Shown: positions 24,485 through 33,116 of the stretch, piece after piece
How the letters are laid out: each line of letters starts with the position of its first letter
Position numbering within the stretch: position 1 is the first letter of the stretch
Assembly (NCBI RefSeq): GCF_001956215.1
Contig: NZ_MRTQ01000017.1
Coordinates: 49,043-113,042, forward strand
Direction of reading: 5' to 3'
Source of the DNA: Paenibacillus sp. FSL R5-0490
Lineage (GTDB): Bacteria; Bacillota; Bacilli; Bacillales; Cytobacillaceae
DNA: 64,000 bases
The notes under the pieces: model-generated
Databases searched by the model: none
What the model saw: the letters and a program-made list of their open reading frames with translations, nothing else
Told to the model about the DNA's origin: nothing
Made by a program: the position numbers and the translations under genes

Positions 24485-26221
24485 ATGGCGAAAGTTTTAG
24501 CATTTCTTAAGCCTTACCGGATAGCGGTGGCTATAGCTCTGTCATTAATGCTGACGGAGCTTGCTGTTGAGCTTATTCAGCCATTATTAATGGCAAAAAT
24601 CATAGATGAAGGCATCCTGCAGAATGATCTTCAGGAGATCCTGAAGTGGGGAGGGATCATGCTGGCTGCTTCTTTTGCGGCTTTTGCGGCTGGAGTCATT
24701 AATTCCTTTTATGCTGCACATGTCAGCCAGAGCTTCGGTTTTGATGTAAGGAAAGGCTTATATGACAAGGTTCAATCCTTCTCCTTTGCCAACTTTAATC
24801 TTTTTCCGACCTCTTCATTAATTACCCGTATGACGAATGATATTACGCAGCTTCAGAATACTGTTTTTATGAGCCTTCGAATCATGATGAGAGCGCCATT
24901 ATTAATCATCGGCGGTCTGATCATGGCTTTTGTGGTAGATGTGAAGCTTGCTCTTATCTTATCAGCTGTGGCCCCATTCCTTTTTCTATTTCTGTTTTGG
25001 GTCATGGGAAAAGGCGGCGCGCTTTTTAAGGCAGTCCAGGAAAAGCTAGATTCTGTGAATAGCGTCATGCAGGAGAACCTGACGGGAATCCGGCTAATTA
25101 AAGCGTTTGTCCGCAGAAATCATGAAGTGAAACGCTTCACACGCACAAATGAGGATCTCAGAGATGGAACCGTTAAAGCTTTGCGTCTGATGGAAGTGAC
25201 CATGCCTGTTCTGCTTTTCATTATGAATCTTAGTATTCTTGGAGTCCTTTGGTTTGGCAGCATACAGGTAAATGCAGGGGATGTAAAGGTAGGCGAGGTA
25301 GTTGCGATAGTGAACTATGCAACCAGAATAACGGCCGCCTTCTCCATTTTTTCCTGGATTATCATGGCTTTTTCAAGGGCGAGGGCATCTGCAAACCGTG
25401 TAACAGAGGTACTGGACACTGAAGTGGATTTGACTGACCGTCAAGAATCTCATGATAGGAAGGGCTTAACAGTGAGCCGGGGGGAAATTCACTTTAAAGA
25501 TGTATCTTTTAAATATCCCGGCACTTCAGAGAAGGTACTTGATGGCATCAGCTTTATCATCCATCCCGGGGAAACAGTTGCAATAATGGGTGCAACAGGC
25601 TCCGGGAAAACCTCTTTATTCCAGCTGATCCCCCGGCTTTATGATGTGACCGGAGGGAGAGTTGAAGTTGACGGGAGGGATGTCAGGGAATTGAAAATGG
25701 AGAACCTCCGCAGGAAAATCGGCTTTGTTCCTCAGGAAGCCCTGCTCTTTACAGGCAGTGTGAAAGAGAATATTTCATGGGGCAAGGAACATGTAGCGAT
25801 GGATGAAATTACTGAAGCAGCTGTCAATGCGCAAATACACGAAACCATCATGAAGCTTCCGCAGGGTTATGAAACAAGAGTGGGGCAAAAGGGTGTTAAC
25901 TTATCCGGCGGGCAAAAACAGCGTCTTTCCATTGCCCGGGCGCTTGTACGAAAGCCAAAAATCCTCCTTCTTGATGACAGCACAAGTGCACTGGATATGA
26001 AAACAGAAGCAAAACTTCTTAGTTCATTGAAACAATACACCTGTACAACCATGATTATTACGCAGAAAATCAGCACAGCAATGGAAGCAGACAGAATCCT
26101 GTTGCTTGAGGATGGAGTGCTTCTTGCTGAGGGAGACCACGAGACTCTTCTTAAAACATCCGGATTGTATAAACGGATTTTTCAATCCCAGTCTGGAGAG
26201 GAGAACAGAAACTATGCTTAA
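24485..26221 (+). CDS. Heterodimeric ABC exporter, subunit 1 (YfiB/BmrC-like)
   Basis: 578 residues: six membrane helices (about 1-310) then an ATPase domain. Walker A GATGSGKT and signature LSGGQKQR are intact, but the Walker B reads ILLLDDSTSALD: the catalytic Glu is replaced by Asp. This is the degenerate-site subunit of asymmetric exporters such as BmrCD, YfiBC or TM287/288. It likely pumps lipids or drugs outward. Lengths fit YfiB (about 573) better than BmrC. GGGGG precedes ATG 24485. It overlaps subunit 2 by 8 bp. Confidence 0.88.
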   Translation: MAKVLAFLKPYRIAVAIALSLMLTELAVELIQPLLMAKIIDEGILQNDLQEILKWGGIMLAASFAAFAAGVINSFYAAHVSQSFGFDVRKGLYDKVQSFSFANFNLFPTSSLITRMTNDITQLQNTVFMSLRIMMRAPLLIIGGLIMAFVVDVKLALILSAVAPFLFLFLFWVMGKGGALFKAVQEKLDSVNSVMQENLTGIRLIKAFVRRNHEVKRFTRTNEDLRDGTVKALRLMEVTMPVLLFIMNLSILGVLWFGSIQVNAGDVKVGEVVAIVNYATRITAAFSIFSWIIMAFSRARASANRVTEVLDTEVDLTDRQESHDRKGLTVSRGEIHFKDVSFKYPGTSEKVLDGISFIIHPGETVAIMGATGSGKTSLFQLIPRLYDVTGGRVEVDGRDVRELKMENLRRKIGFVPQEALLFTGSVKENISWGKEHVAMDEITEAAVNAQIHETIMKLPQGYETRVGQKGVNLSGGQKQRLSIARALVRKPKILLLDDSTSALDMKTEAKLLSSLKQYTCTTMIITQKISTAMEADRILLLEDGVLLAEGDHETLLKTSGLYKRIFQSQSGEENRNYA

Positions 26222-28043
26222 ACACTTTAAAGAACCTTTCCAGCATAAAAGAATTCCTCTTGAGCTGAATGGCGAATTTTCAAAAGGGAAAAAGCCTAAG
26301 TCTGAAAACATGGGGGCCACACTAAGGAGAATCTGGTCCTATTTAGCCTATAATAAGGGATTGTTATATCTCGTTTTACTAATGGTGGTCATCAGCTCGG
26401 CGATGGGGCTGCTTGGCCCCTATTTAGTAGGAATGGCTATTGACGATTATATTGTCACAAAGAACAGCGATGGATTTATCGCTTTACTGATCTGGCTTGG
26501 AGTCATTTATGTGATGAACTCGCTTGCCCTCTGGTTTCAGAATTATTGGATGATCGGCATCGCACAGGAAACGGTTTTTACGATGAGAACGAAGCTTTTC
26601 GGCCACTTGCACAGGCTACCTATTCCGTTCTTTGACAAGCGGCAGCAGGGCGAACTGATGAGCAGGGTCACAAACGATATTGAAAATGTCAGCTCGACTC
26701 TGAACAGTTCAGTGATCCAGGTCTTTTCCAGCCTGCTGACCTTGATTGGCACTGTCTCCGTTATGCTTTGGCTAAGTCCTTTGCTGACGCTCATTACCCT
26801 GATCATTGTGCCACTGATGTTCTTTGGAATGAAATGGATTACAGCACGGACAGGAAGGCTGTTCAAAGAGCAGCAGAAGATTCTTGGAGAGCTGAACGGT
26901 TTTATTGAAGAAACCATATCCGGACAGAGGATCATCAAGACCTTTTCTCAGGAAAAGAAAGTAATGGATGAGTTTCGGGAAAAAGGGGAAAAACTTAAGC
27001 TGGCAGGGTTTTGGGCTCAAACCTATTCCGGGTTTATCCCTAAGCTAATGAATGTCCTGAACAACTTAAGCTTTGCCATAATCGCCGGGGTAGGGGGCAT
27101 TTTTGCCCTGAATGGCATGATCTCAATCGGTGTCATTGTCGTGTTCACTGAGTATTCCCGCCAATTTACACGTCCGCTTAATGATCTGGCAAACCAATTT
27201 AACACCCTTCTATCTGCGCTTGCAGGAGCAGAGCGGGTTTTTGACATCATGGATGAGGATGAAGAATTCCGGAATGAAGAGCAGCTGAAAGAGCTTGCCG
27301 AAGTGAAAGGCGAGGTCGAATTTCGAGATGTATCTTTTTCGTATGAAGAAGACGGAAATACGGTAAGAAACGTAAGCCTCCATGTCAAAGCAGGCCAGAC
27401 CGCTGCTTTCGTTGGTCCGACAGGTGCAGGAAAGACTACTATGATCAATTTGCTCTCCCGCTTTTATGAACGGGAATCAGGCCGTATTTTAATTGACGGT
27501 GAGGATATCGCAAATGTGAAAAAAGAAAGCCTTAGAAAGCATATGGGATTTGTCCTGCAGGATTCATTTCTATTCCGCGGCACTGTGCGCGAAAATATCC
27601 GCTACGGCAGGCTGGAAGCTTCAGATGAAGAAGTGGTGGAGGCGGCTAAGCTTGCCAATGCCCATTCATTTATCATGAAACTTCCTCAGCAGTATGATAC
27701 AGTGCTGAGTCAGGACGGAAATGGCATCAGCCAGGGGCAAAAGCAGCTTCTTTCCATTGCACGTGCATTTCTGGCCAACCCGGACATCTTAATTCTGGAT
27801 GAAGCAACAAGCAGCATTGATACCGTGACAGAGCTGAAAATTCAGGATGCCCTTCAGGAGCTGATGAAAGGAAGGACCAGCTTTGTCATTGCCCACCGTT
27901 TGAACACCATTCAAAATGCGGATAAAATTTTTGTTCTGGAAGAGGGCAGGATTATTGAGGAAGGAACACATGAATCACTGCTTGAACAGGAGGGCTTTTA
28001 TTACCGGCTGCATGGTAAAGCGGCAGCAGGGGCAAATGCTTGA
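26214..28043 (+). CDS. Heterodimeric ABC exporter, subunit 2 (YfiC/BmrD-like)
   Basis: 609 residues: an N-terminal cytosolic extension of about 45 residues, six membrane helices, and an ATPase domain with Walker A GPTGAGKTT and Walker B ILILDEATSSID keeping the catalytic Glu. Its signature is ISQGQKQLLSIARA, a departure from LSGGQ. Together with Asp in subunit 1 this places both deviations in the same composite site, as expected for a heterodimer with one active ATPase site. ATG 26214 follows GGAGAGGAG and overlaps the previous stop. Confidence 0.88.
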   Translation: MLKHFKEPFQHKRIPLELNGEFSKGKKPKSENMGATLRRIWSYLAYNKGLLYLVLLMVVISSAMGLLGPYLVGMAIDDYIVTKNSDGFIALLIWLGVIYVMNSLALWFQNYWMIGIAQETVFTMRTKLFGHLHRLPIPFFDKRQQGELMSRVTNDIENVSSTLNSSVIQVFSSLLTLIGTVSVMLWLSPLLTLITLIIVPLMFFGMKWITARTGRLFKEQQKILGELNGFIEETISGQRIIKTFSQEKKVMDEFREKGEKLKLAGFWAQTYSGFIPKLMNVLNNLSFAIIAGVGGIFALNGMISIGVIVVFTEYSRQFTRPLNDLANQFNTLLSALAGAERVFDIMDEDEEFRNEEQLKELAEVKGEVEFRDVSFSYEEDGNTVRNVSLHVKAGQTAAFVGPTGAGKTTMINLLSRFYERESGRILIDGEDIANVKKESLRKHMGFVLQDSFLFRGTVRENIRYGRLEASDEEVVEAAKLANAHSFIMKLPQQYDTVLSQDGNGISQGQKQLLSIARAFLANPDILILDEATSSIDTVTELKIQDALQELMKGRTSFVIAHRLNTIQNADKIFVLEEGRIIEEGTHESLLEQEGFYYRLHGKAAAGANA

Positions 28044-28064
28044 AGTCAATGGCTATCCCAACAC

Positions 28065-28100
28065 AAAAGGCGGACTTGATTACGATCAAATCCGCCTTTT
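28065..28100. terminator. Bidirectional terminator between exporter and VWA gene
   Basis: AAAAGGCGGA and TCCGCCTTTT with an inner TTGAT/ATCAA pair; the A/T runs on both sides suit either strand. Confidence 0.85.
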
Positions 28101-28109
28101 CGCTATCGC

Positions 28110-28775
28110 TCAAATGACATTTTTTTCTCTTGCTTCTTTTAGCCAGTCCGGGAATTCGTTCAGCAGGAGGTCATATAGTTCGCTATCAGAAATGGCCTCT
28201 ACATCTTTAATGTGGAAAAAATTTGCGTTATCAATATAGCGGCCATCCATTTCATCCAGCTTTTCCAATACCTCAAAGTTTGAATCGCCTATCCCGACAA
28301 ACTGCCAGAACAAGGGTTTATCGGATGATGAAACAACAGGTTTTTTGATGGTTCTTTTGCAGCCGCCATCATTAATGAAAACAATGAAGGCAGGATCTTT
28401 GCTCGGATCTTCAGAGGTATATTTCTGAATGACATCCTCCATTACCGGAGGTTCATCATTTCTTCCGAATTTGTGTATCAGATCATTATTTAAAATATAC
28501 TGATCCACATATCCTTCAAAGTCATGTTCGGTTACCGGCTTCAGCCTGGAAAATTCATTATCATAGACCCAGACATCCAATGCGCCATCATCATCAAATT
28601 GGCTGGCAACAGCTAAGATTCTCTCCACAACCCTCTGGACGGTCCCGTTTTTATATAACTTGCGCATGGAGCCGGAAATGTCCAGCACCAGACCGACTCT
28701 GGCAGTGACATTTGTCAGGTTCTTTTTCTCCAGTACAATGCCTGCTGATTTTTTTAATAAACTAATAGAGCTCAT
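28110..28775 (-). CDS. VWA domain protein (TerY/TerF-like)
   Basis: 221 residues made up almost entirely of one von Willebrand A domain. The metal-ion-dependent adhesion motif DISGSM is at residues 32-37, and a later PAFIVFINDGG strand and LFWQFVGIG strand complete the fold. The sequence resembles the VWA part of tellurite-resistance-type proteins, which usually sit in ter operons; here there are no ter neighbours, so its partner is unknown. Cytosolic, no signal peptide. Monocistronic. Confidence 0.82.
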   Translation of the reverse strand: MSSISLLKKSAGIVLEKKNLTNVTARVGLVLDISGSMRKLYKNGTVQRVVERILAVASQFDDDGALDVWVYDNEFSRLKPVTEHDFEGYVDQYILNNDLIHKFGRNDEPPVMEDVIQKYTSEDPSKDPAFIVFINDGGCKRTIKKPVVSSSDKPLFWQFVGIGDSNFEVLEKLDEMDGRYIDNANFFHIKDVEAISDSELYDLLLNEFPDWLKEAREKNVI

Positions 28776-28850
28776 TTTTTTGGAATCCCCCTTTAATCAT
28801 ATATTCTGATTTTTACCATATCGGGAGACTATCCGCATTAAAAAAGCCTT

Positions 28851-29912
28851 CTAATTTGAAAATTTCATAGCAAAGTCGATAAGCATTTTTACATATAAAT
28901 GGATGGAATGCGGCAGAACGTATTCCTTATCACCGTGCCAGTTCATGCCGGTTGGGCCAAATTCGATAGCTGGAATCCCGTAATTGGCAAAGAACACAGT
29001 ATCCGCAGAACCATGCTGTCCAAAGAAAACCGCTTTATCTTCTGTGTGTTTTTCCACAATAGGTTCAAGCATCAGGATGAAAGGATTATCTCTGGCTGTC
29101 ACAAGCGGCTTTGAGAACATATTCATGATAATTTCCCCATCTGTGATATTTTCAATTTGTTTAATGATTTCTTCATGGTTCTGCTGGGGCAAATAGCGGA
29201 TATCATACGACATAACACATTTTTCAGGCACCTTATTATAAACATCCCCTCCGGTTATTTTTGCAAGATTAATCGAAGGGTATGGGTAAAATTCCGATGA
29301 TTCCTTTGCAAAAGGCAATTCTAATAGTTTTTGATGTACTTCAAAAGCCTTTTCGATAGCATTGACTCCTTCCCATGGACGGCTGCCGTGTGCAGGATCT
29401 CCTTCTATCTCGATGTCCAGCCTGATAACCCCTTTTGCTTCGAGCGCAATTCCAAGCTGAGTGGGTTCAGAGCAAATGACAAAGTCGCCGCGATATCCCT
29501 GTTCTGCTAAATATCCGGAACAGTTAAAGCCGCCGATTTCTTCATCTGAAACAATTTGAAGCTGTATTTTTACGCCTATGGGCATATTTTTGAGCTCTTT
29601 TACCGCGCACATCATGGCGGCAACCCCGGCCTTCATATCCGCAGCTCCACGCCCATAGATCTTATCGCGGACTTCTACAGGAATGAACTGTTCATCCTTT
29701 CCTGAAACAACATCCACATGTCCGTTAAAAATAATGGTCTGATCCCCGCTTCCAATTTCACAGACAGCCATTTTATAGCCATTATTTTCGATGACTCTGG
29801 AAGGGAGGTCATGTCCTGACAGCCATTGATGGCAATATTCAATGGCCTGGTTTGCTCCCTCCTTTGAAGAGCTGTCAATGGAAATGAGATCTTTCAGTAA
29901 GTTTTCAAGCAT
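28851..29912 (-). CDS. M20-family metallopeptidase (acetylornithine deacetylase/desuccinylase-like)
   Basis: 353 residues of the dinuclear zinc M20 family. Seen: GHVDVV (zinc His and Asp neighbour), GRGAADMKAG, the general base pair in SDEEIGG, SEPTQ, and the C-terminal HGSADTVFF and NWHGDKEYV ligands. These enzymes remove acyl groups from amino acids or cut dipeptides. The exact substrate is uncertain; no arginine or lysine synthesis genes are adjacent. It diverges from the DoxX gene, with the Rex-like sites in between. GGAGG lies just before ATG 29912. Confidence 0.87.
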   Translation of the reverse strand: MLENLLKDLISIDSSSKEGANQAIEYCHQWLSGHDLPSRVIENNGYKMAVCEIGSGDQTIIFNGHVDVVSGKDEQFIPVEVRDKIYGRGAADMKAGVAAMMCAVKELKNMPIGVKIQLQIVSDEEIGGFNCSGYLAEQGYRGDFVICSEPTQLGIALEAKGVIRLDIEIEGDPAHGSRPWEGVNAIEKAFEVHQKLLELPFAKESSEFYPYPSINLAKITGGDVYNKVPEKCVMSYDIRYLPQQNHEEIIKQIENITDGEIIMNMFSKPLVTARDNPFILMLEPIVEKHTEDKAVFFGQHGSADTVFFANYGIPAIEFGPTGMNWHGDKEYVLPHSIHLYVKMLIDFAMKFSN

Positions 29913-30039
29913 ATGTCAAAGGTCCTCCTTTATTACAGCAATAAATTTACACAGTCCCCTTTTACTATTCCCGCTTTGGGAGGATGAAAACAGCCTATTT
30001 TATGATGGCCCAATAATTGTGAAGAATTGGTGAAGTGTA

Positions 30040-30068
30040 TTGCGAAAAGGGGAGGGATGGAGTATATT
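30040..30068 (+). promoter_or_regulatory. Predicted sigma-A promoter of the DoxX gene
   Basis: TTGCGA (30040-30045), a 17-bp spacer, TATATT (30063-30068). A start near 30075 would put the first Rex-like site at about +10 to +27. Confidence 0.6.
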
Positions 30069-30083
30069 ATAAGTGAGGAAAGT

Positions 30084-30101
30084 TAGTGAAGTATTTCACA
30101 A
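30084..30101. promoter_or_regulatory. Rex-like operator 1
   Basis: TAGTGAAGTATTTCACAA differs from the Rex consensus TTGTGAA-N4-TTCACAA at one position and lies just downstream of the -10 box. Confidence 0.65.
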
Positions 30102-30193
30102 AATACTTCAAAAAAACATTACTGCATCATCCTTTCCTCCTAAGAGCTGGCCGGCTTTTTAAATGCCCAAGAGGGAAAAAATTTTAAAAAACT

Positions 30194-30211
30194 ATGTGAA
30201 GTTGTTCACAA
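30194..30211. promoter_or_regulatory. Rex-like operator 2
   Basis: ATGTGAAGTTGTTCACAA differs from the Rex consensus at one position; it ends 9 bp before the ribosome site of the DoxX gene. Confidence 0.65.
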
Positions 30212-30230
30212 TAATAACATGGAGATGATT

Positions 30231-30737
30231 ATGATGAAATGGTGGAAAACTCCTCAGGCAGCAGTTGTGTGGACCGTATTAAGGGTTTGGCTGGGTATTC
30301 AGTGGCTTGAAGCAGGATGGCATAAGGTAGCAGACGGATTCGATGCAGGCGGATTCATGCAGGGGGCCATTGCCAAAGCAGCTGGCGATCATCCGGCAGT
30401 GCAGGGCTGGTATGCGGGATTCCTGGAAAATGTAGCACTTCCAAACGCGGACTTATTCAGCACTCTAGTGGCATGGGGCGAAGTACTTGTCGGGATTGGC
30501 CTTATACTTGGAGCTGCGACCATACCGGCTTTGATTGCAGCAGCTTTCATGAATCTAAACTTCTTATTAGCAGGAACAACAAGCACTAACCCAATACTAT
30601 ATACAGCAGCAATCATCCTTCTATTTACAGGCGCAGGTGCTTACTACTGGGGAATTGACAGATTCGCTTATCCCTATATCAAGACAATGATGAAAGGCGG
30701 ACACGGCATAGGCAAAAGAGAGGCACACACTCACTAA
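30231..30737 (+). CDS. DoxX family membrane protein
   Basis: 168 residues with four membrane helices; WTVLRVWLGIQWLEAGWHKV at the N-terminus and LVAWGEVLVGIGLILGA in the middle are DoxX signatures. DoxX proteins are small quinone- or redox-linked membrane proteins; their reaction here is unknown. Of several in-frame ATGs, 30231 (or 30234) suits the GGAG at 30221. Two Rex-like sites upstream suggest expression rises when NADH/NAD+ is high, that is, at low oxygen. A terminator follows. Confidence 0.85.
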   Translation: MMKWWKTPQAAVVWTVLRVWLGIQWLEAGWHKVADGFDAGGFMQGAIAKAAGDHPAVQGWYAGFLENVALPNADLFSTLVAWGEVLVGIGLILGAATIPALIAAAFMNLNFLLAGTTSTNPILYTAAIILLFTGAGAYYWGIDRFAYPYIKTMMKGGHGIGKREAHTH

Positions 30738-30750
30738 GCAAAAATAGGAA

Positions 30751-30784
30751 GAAGCAGGAACATGAAGTTCCTGCTTCTCTTTTA
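30751..30784. terminator. Terminator shared by doxX-type gene and yfhD
   Basis: GAAGCAGGAAC and GTTCCTGCTTC with a 5-nt loop, then TCTCTTTT on the plus strand. Confidence 0.85.
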
Positions 30785-30792
30785 CCTTTGAG

Positions 30793-30981
30793 CTAGCGTT
30801 TTTTTCTGCTTTTCGCCCGCTGATCGGCAGCCTTGGAACGTGCCATTGCCTCGAGATCATCTTGATCGGCGAGTTCGCGGTTAAATTCTACGTCAATGCC
30901 GTCAGATTTCATGTTTTTCGGTACTTGTGGAAGTGATGCTTTGTTTTTATCACGAGTTTTATGTCCATGTGCACGGCCCAT
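30793..30981 (-). CDS. yfhD: YfhD family small protein
   Basis: 62 residues, very basic and polar; MGRAHGHKTRDKNKASLPQV matches the N-terminus of YfhD, a small conserved Bacillus protein of unknown function. AAGGGG precedes the ATG. It lies downstream of yfhE with a terminator between them, as in the B. subtilis order, and begins the long stretch collinear with that genome. Confidence 0.85.
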   Translation of the reverse strand: MGRAHGHKTRDKNKASLPQVPKNMKSDGIDVEFNRELADQDDLEAMARSKAADQRAKSRKKR

Positions 30982-31002
30982 TGTAAATAACCCCTTTCAG
31001 CA

Positions 31003-31040
31003 ATAAAGGTACGGAAACTCAGGTGTTTCCGTACCTTTAT
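31003..31040 (-). terminator. Terminator of yfhE
   Basis: ATAAAGGTACGGAAAC and its complement form a 16-bp perfect stem with a 6-nt loop. Confidence 0.85.
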
Positions 31041-31074
31041 CATGTACCATCGATCAGGGCGGTATGAGTGGAAA

Positions 31075-31200
31075 TTAATGTTTGGACTGTCTGCCTGCAA
31101 ATCCGCCGGCTTTGTCAGCCCGTTTGAATTCTCTTGAATAATTTACTTCCTGCATGCTTGATAACGTGCTTTTGGATTTGTCTCTTTTCTTTTTATCCAC
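31075..31200 (-). CDS. yfhE: YfhE family small protein
   Basis: 41 residues, basic; reads VDKKKRDKSKSTLSSMQEVN then YSREFKRADKAGGFAGRQSKH. This matches the conserved YfhE family of spore-formers, function unknown. The GTG start at 31200 follows AAAGGATGATG. It is short enough to be missed by automatic gene finding, but its position between yfhD and yfhF repeats the B. subtilis order. Confidence 0.8.
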   Translation of the reverse strand: MDKKKRDKSKSTLSSMQEVNYSREFKRADKAGGFAGRQSKH

Positions 31201-31274
31201 TTTGCATCATCCTTTCAGAATAAGGGTACACACTTACCTTATTTTTGCCTTATTTGACATAAATGATACAAATC

Positions 31275-32180
31275 TCATTGATAAATATTCCTGAGAGCTG
31301 ACCGTAAATCCGGATATAAGAAGTCATAGCCGAATGTCTGCAATTTTTCAGGAAGCACCTTTTGCCCTTCCAAAACCAAAGTACTCATCTCCCCGAGAGC
31401 TATTTTTAAAGCAAAACCGGGAGCGGGCAGCCAGTGGGGACGATTAAGGACTTCACCGAGTATTTTTCCGAATTCTTTCATTGTCAGGGGGGTTGGTGAT
31501 GTAAAGTTAACAGGCCCCTGCAGCTGCTCGAGTTCCATGCAAAAAAGAATTCCGTTTACAACATCATCTAAATGAATCCAGGAAACCCATTGATCACCTG
31601 TTCCGACAGGCCCTCCGGCAAATAGCTTGTAGGGAAGTGCCATTCGCGGAAGAGCTCCATCGTTTTTTTCGAGAATGATTCCAAATCTGCAGAAAACGGT
31701 CCGGACTTCAAACTCTTCTGCTTTGGAGGCCTCTTCTTCCCAGCGTCTTACTGTTTCAGCTAAAAAATCAGTGCCGCTTTTCCTGTTGGCTTCTGTAAAG
31801 GTTTCATTCCGGAATGTGCCATAGTAACCGACCGCACTGGCATTGATTAATGTATACGGCTTTTCTTCAAGGCGGCTAATAATGCGGAGAACTTCCCTTG
31901 TGGCTGTAATGCGGCTGTTTAATATACGCTTTTTACGTTCATCTGTCCATCTCCCGCTGTTAATGGACTCACCAGCCAGGTTAATAAACACGTCAATGCT
32001 TTCCAGGGCATCCTCAGGTGAGTCATCATCGTTCAGCCATTGTACATAATTTAAATTTTTAGAAGAGTGTTTATCAGCTGTATTCCTTGTAAGAATGAAC
32101 AGTTCATGATTTTTATCCAGTAATTTTTTAACCAAGGCGCTTCCAACAAAACCAGTTCCGCCGGCGATGGCTATTCTCAT
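31275..32180 (-). CDS. yfhF: TIGR01777-type epimerase YfhF
   Basis: 301 residues, an extended short-chain dehydrogenase. The NAD(P) motif IAGGTGFVGSALVKKLL opens the protein, NLAGESINSGRWTDERKKRI marks the TIGR01777/SulA-like family, SAVGYYG replaces the usual catalytic stretch, and the C-terminal DUF1731 part is present (RPHWLPAPGFALKIALGE). The substrate is unknown. ATG 32180 follows AAGGGGAA; the open frame extends six codons further without support. It diverges from recX. Confidence 0.88.
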   Translation of the reverse strand: MRIAIAGGTGFVGSALVKKLLDKNHELFILTRNTADKHSSKNLNYVQWLNDDDSPEDALESIDVFINLAGESINSGRWTDERKKRILNSRITATREVLRIISRLEEKPYTLINASAVGYYGTFRNETFTEANRKSGTDFLAETVRRWEEEASKAEEFEVRTVFCRFGIILEKNDGALPRMALPYKLFAGGPVGTGDQWVSWIHLDDVVNGILFCMELEQLQGPVNFTSPTPLTMKEFGKILGEVLNRPHWLPAPGFALKIALGEMSTLVLEGQKVLPEKLQTFGYDFLYPDLRSALRNIYQ

Positions 32181-32284
32181 GGGAAATTCCCCTTTCAAGT
32201 GTCATATCCTTTGGTACATTTTACGACGTTTTCTTTCAAAATCCTTTTTTGGATGTGTTACATTTAAGATAAGAGGTGGAGAAA

Positions 32285-33088
32285 ATGCCGACTATTACGA
32301 AAATCACAGTTCAGAAAAAAAACACAGACCGCTACAATATATATATGGATTATGGGAAAGGTGAAGAATATGCATTTAGTGTGGATGAAGATGTTTTAAT
32401 TAAGCATCAGCTCAAAAAGGGAATGGAGCTTGATGAATTCTCTTTAAATGAAATTGGCTATCAGGATGATATCCGGAAAGCTTATAACAGGGCTATTCAT
32501 TATTTATCCAGAAGAATGCGCTCAGAAACCGAAGTCCGCAAACATTTAGCTGAAAAAGAAGTGGAAGAACCGGTTATTCAGGAAGTTATCCACAAATTGT
32601 ATAATTACCATTTTTTAAACGATGAAGAATTTGCAGCTGCTTTTGTGCGTACACAAATGAACACATCCGATAAAGGAAAGAGTCTGATCCGCACAGAACT
32701 GAAGGAGAAAGGGATTTCCCCTCAATTGATCGAAGTGGCATTGGAGGAATATCCAAGGGATGCTGAAGTAGCTGCGGCCATAAGGCTGTGTGAGAAGTAT
32801 TCCAAGAAATATGATCGTGATTCATCAAAAATCCTTAAACAAAAGCTGGAACAGATGTTAATGCGCAAAGGCTTTAATTTCGACATCATTCAAGAAGCCG
32901 TATCTGAAACAGAGATTGATAAAGAAGAGGATGAAGAACTGGCTGCCCTGAGGTTCCAGGCGGAAAAAGCGAAGAAGAAATATGCGAACCTTCCTGAGTT
33001 CGAATATACGCAGAAAATGAAGCAAGCCTTGTTCAGAAAAGGTTTTTCTTTTGATTTAATAGAGCAATTTTTAAGTGAAGAAGAATAA
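32285..33088 (+). CDS. recX: RecA regulatory protein RecX
   Basis: 267 residues of the long Bacillus type with several three-helix RecX repeats (YLSRRMRSETEVRKHLAEKE, LIRTELKEKGISPQLIEVAL, KMKQALFRKGFSFDLIEQFL). RecX modulates RecA filaments in recombination and repair. ATG 32285 lies behind AGAGGTGGAG; a GTG at 32276 would overlap that site. recA is not in the window. The terminator after it overlaps the stop of the convergent SDR gene. Confidence 0.9.
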   Translation: MPTITKITVQKKNTDRYNIYMDYGKGEEYAFSVDEDVLIKHQLKKGMELDEFSLNEIGYQDDIRKAYNRAIHYLSRRMRSETEVRKHLAEKEVEEPVIQEVIHKLYNYHFLNDEEFAAAFVRTQMNTSDKGKSLIRTELKEKGISPQLIEVALEEYPRDAEVAAAIRLCEKYSKKYDRDSSKILKQKLEQMLMRKGFNFDIIQEAVSETEIDKEEDEELAALRFQAEKAKKKYANLPEFEYTQKMKQALFRKGFSFDLIEQFLSEEE

Positions 33089-33116
33089 CACATGGAAGCC
33101 CATGTGTTATTTTTTT
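33085..33116. terminator. Terminator of recX overlapping the SDR stop codon
   Basis: ATAACACATGG and CCATGTGTTAT, then seven Ts. The stop of the convergent SDR gene (33107-33109) lies within the right arm. Confidence 0.85.

Larger units (their letters stand above)
29913..30230. other. Control region between M20 gene and DoxX gene
   Basis: About 318 bp without a gene. It holds a promoter toward the DoxX gene (30040-30068), two Rex-like operators (30084-30101, 30194-30211) and a possible lone half-site TTGTGAA at 30017. The hexamer GTGAAG recurs four times. Confidence 0.6.

Noticed and set aside
24361..24510. A 49-codon frame overlapping the start of the ABC exporter, resembling the bmrB leader position
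   Set aside because: It starts right at the T tract of the preceding terminator, has no ribosome site, and runs out of frame into the exporter gene.
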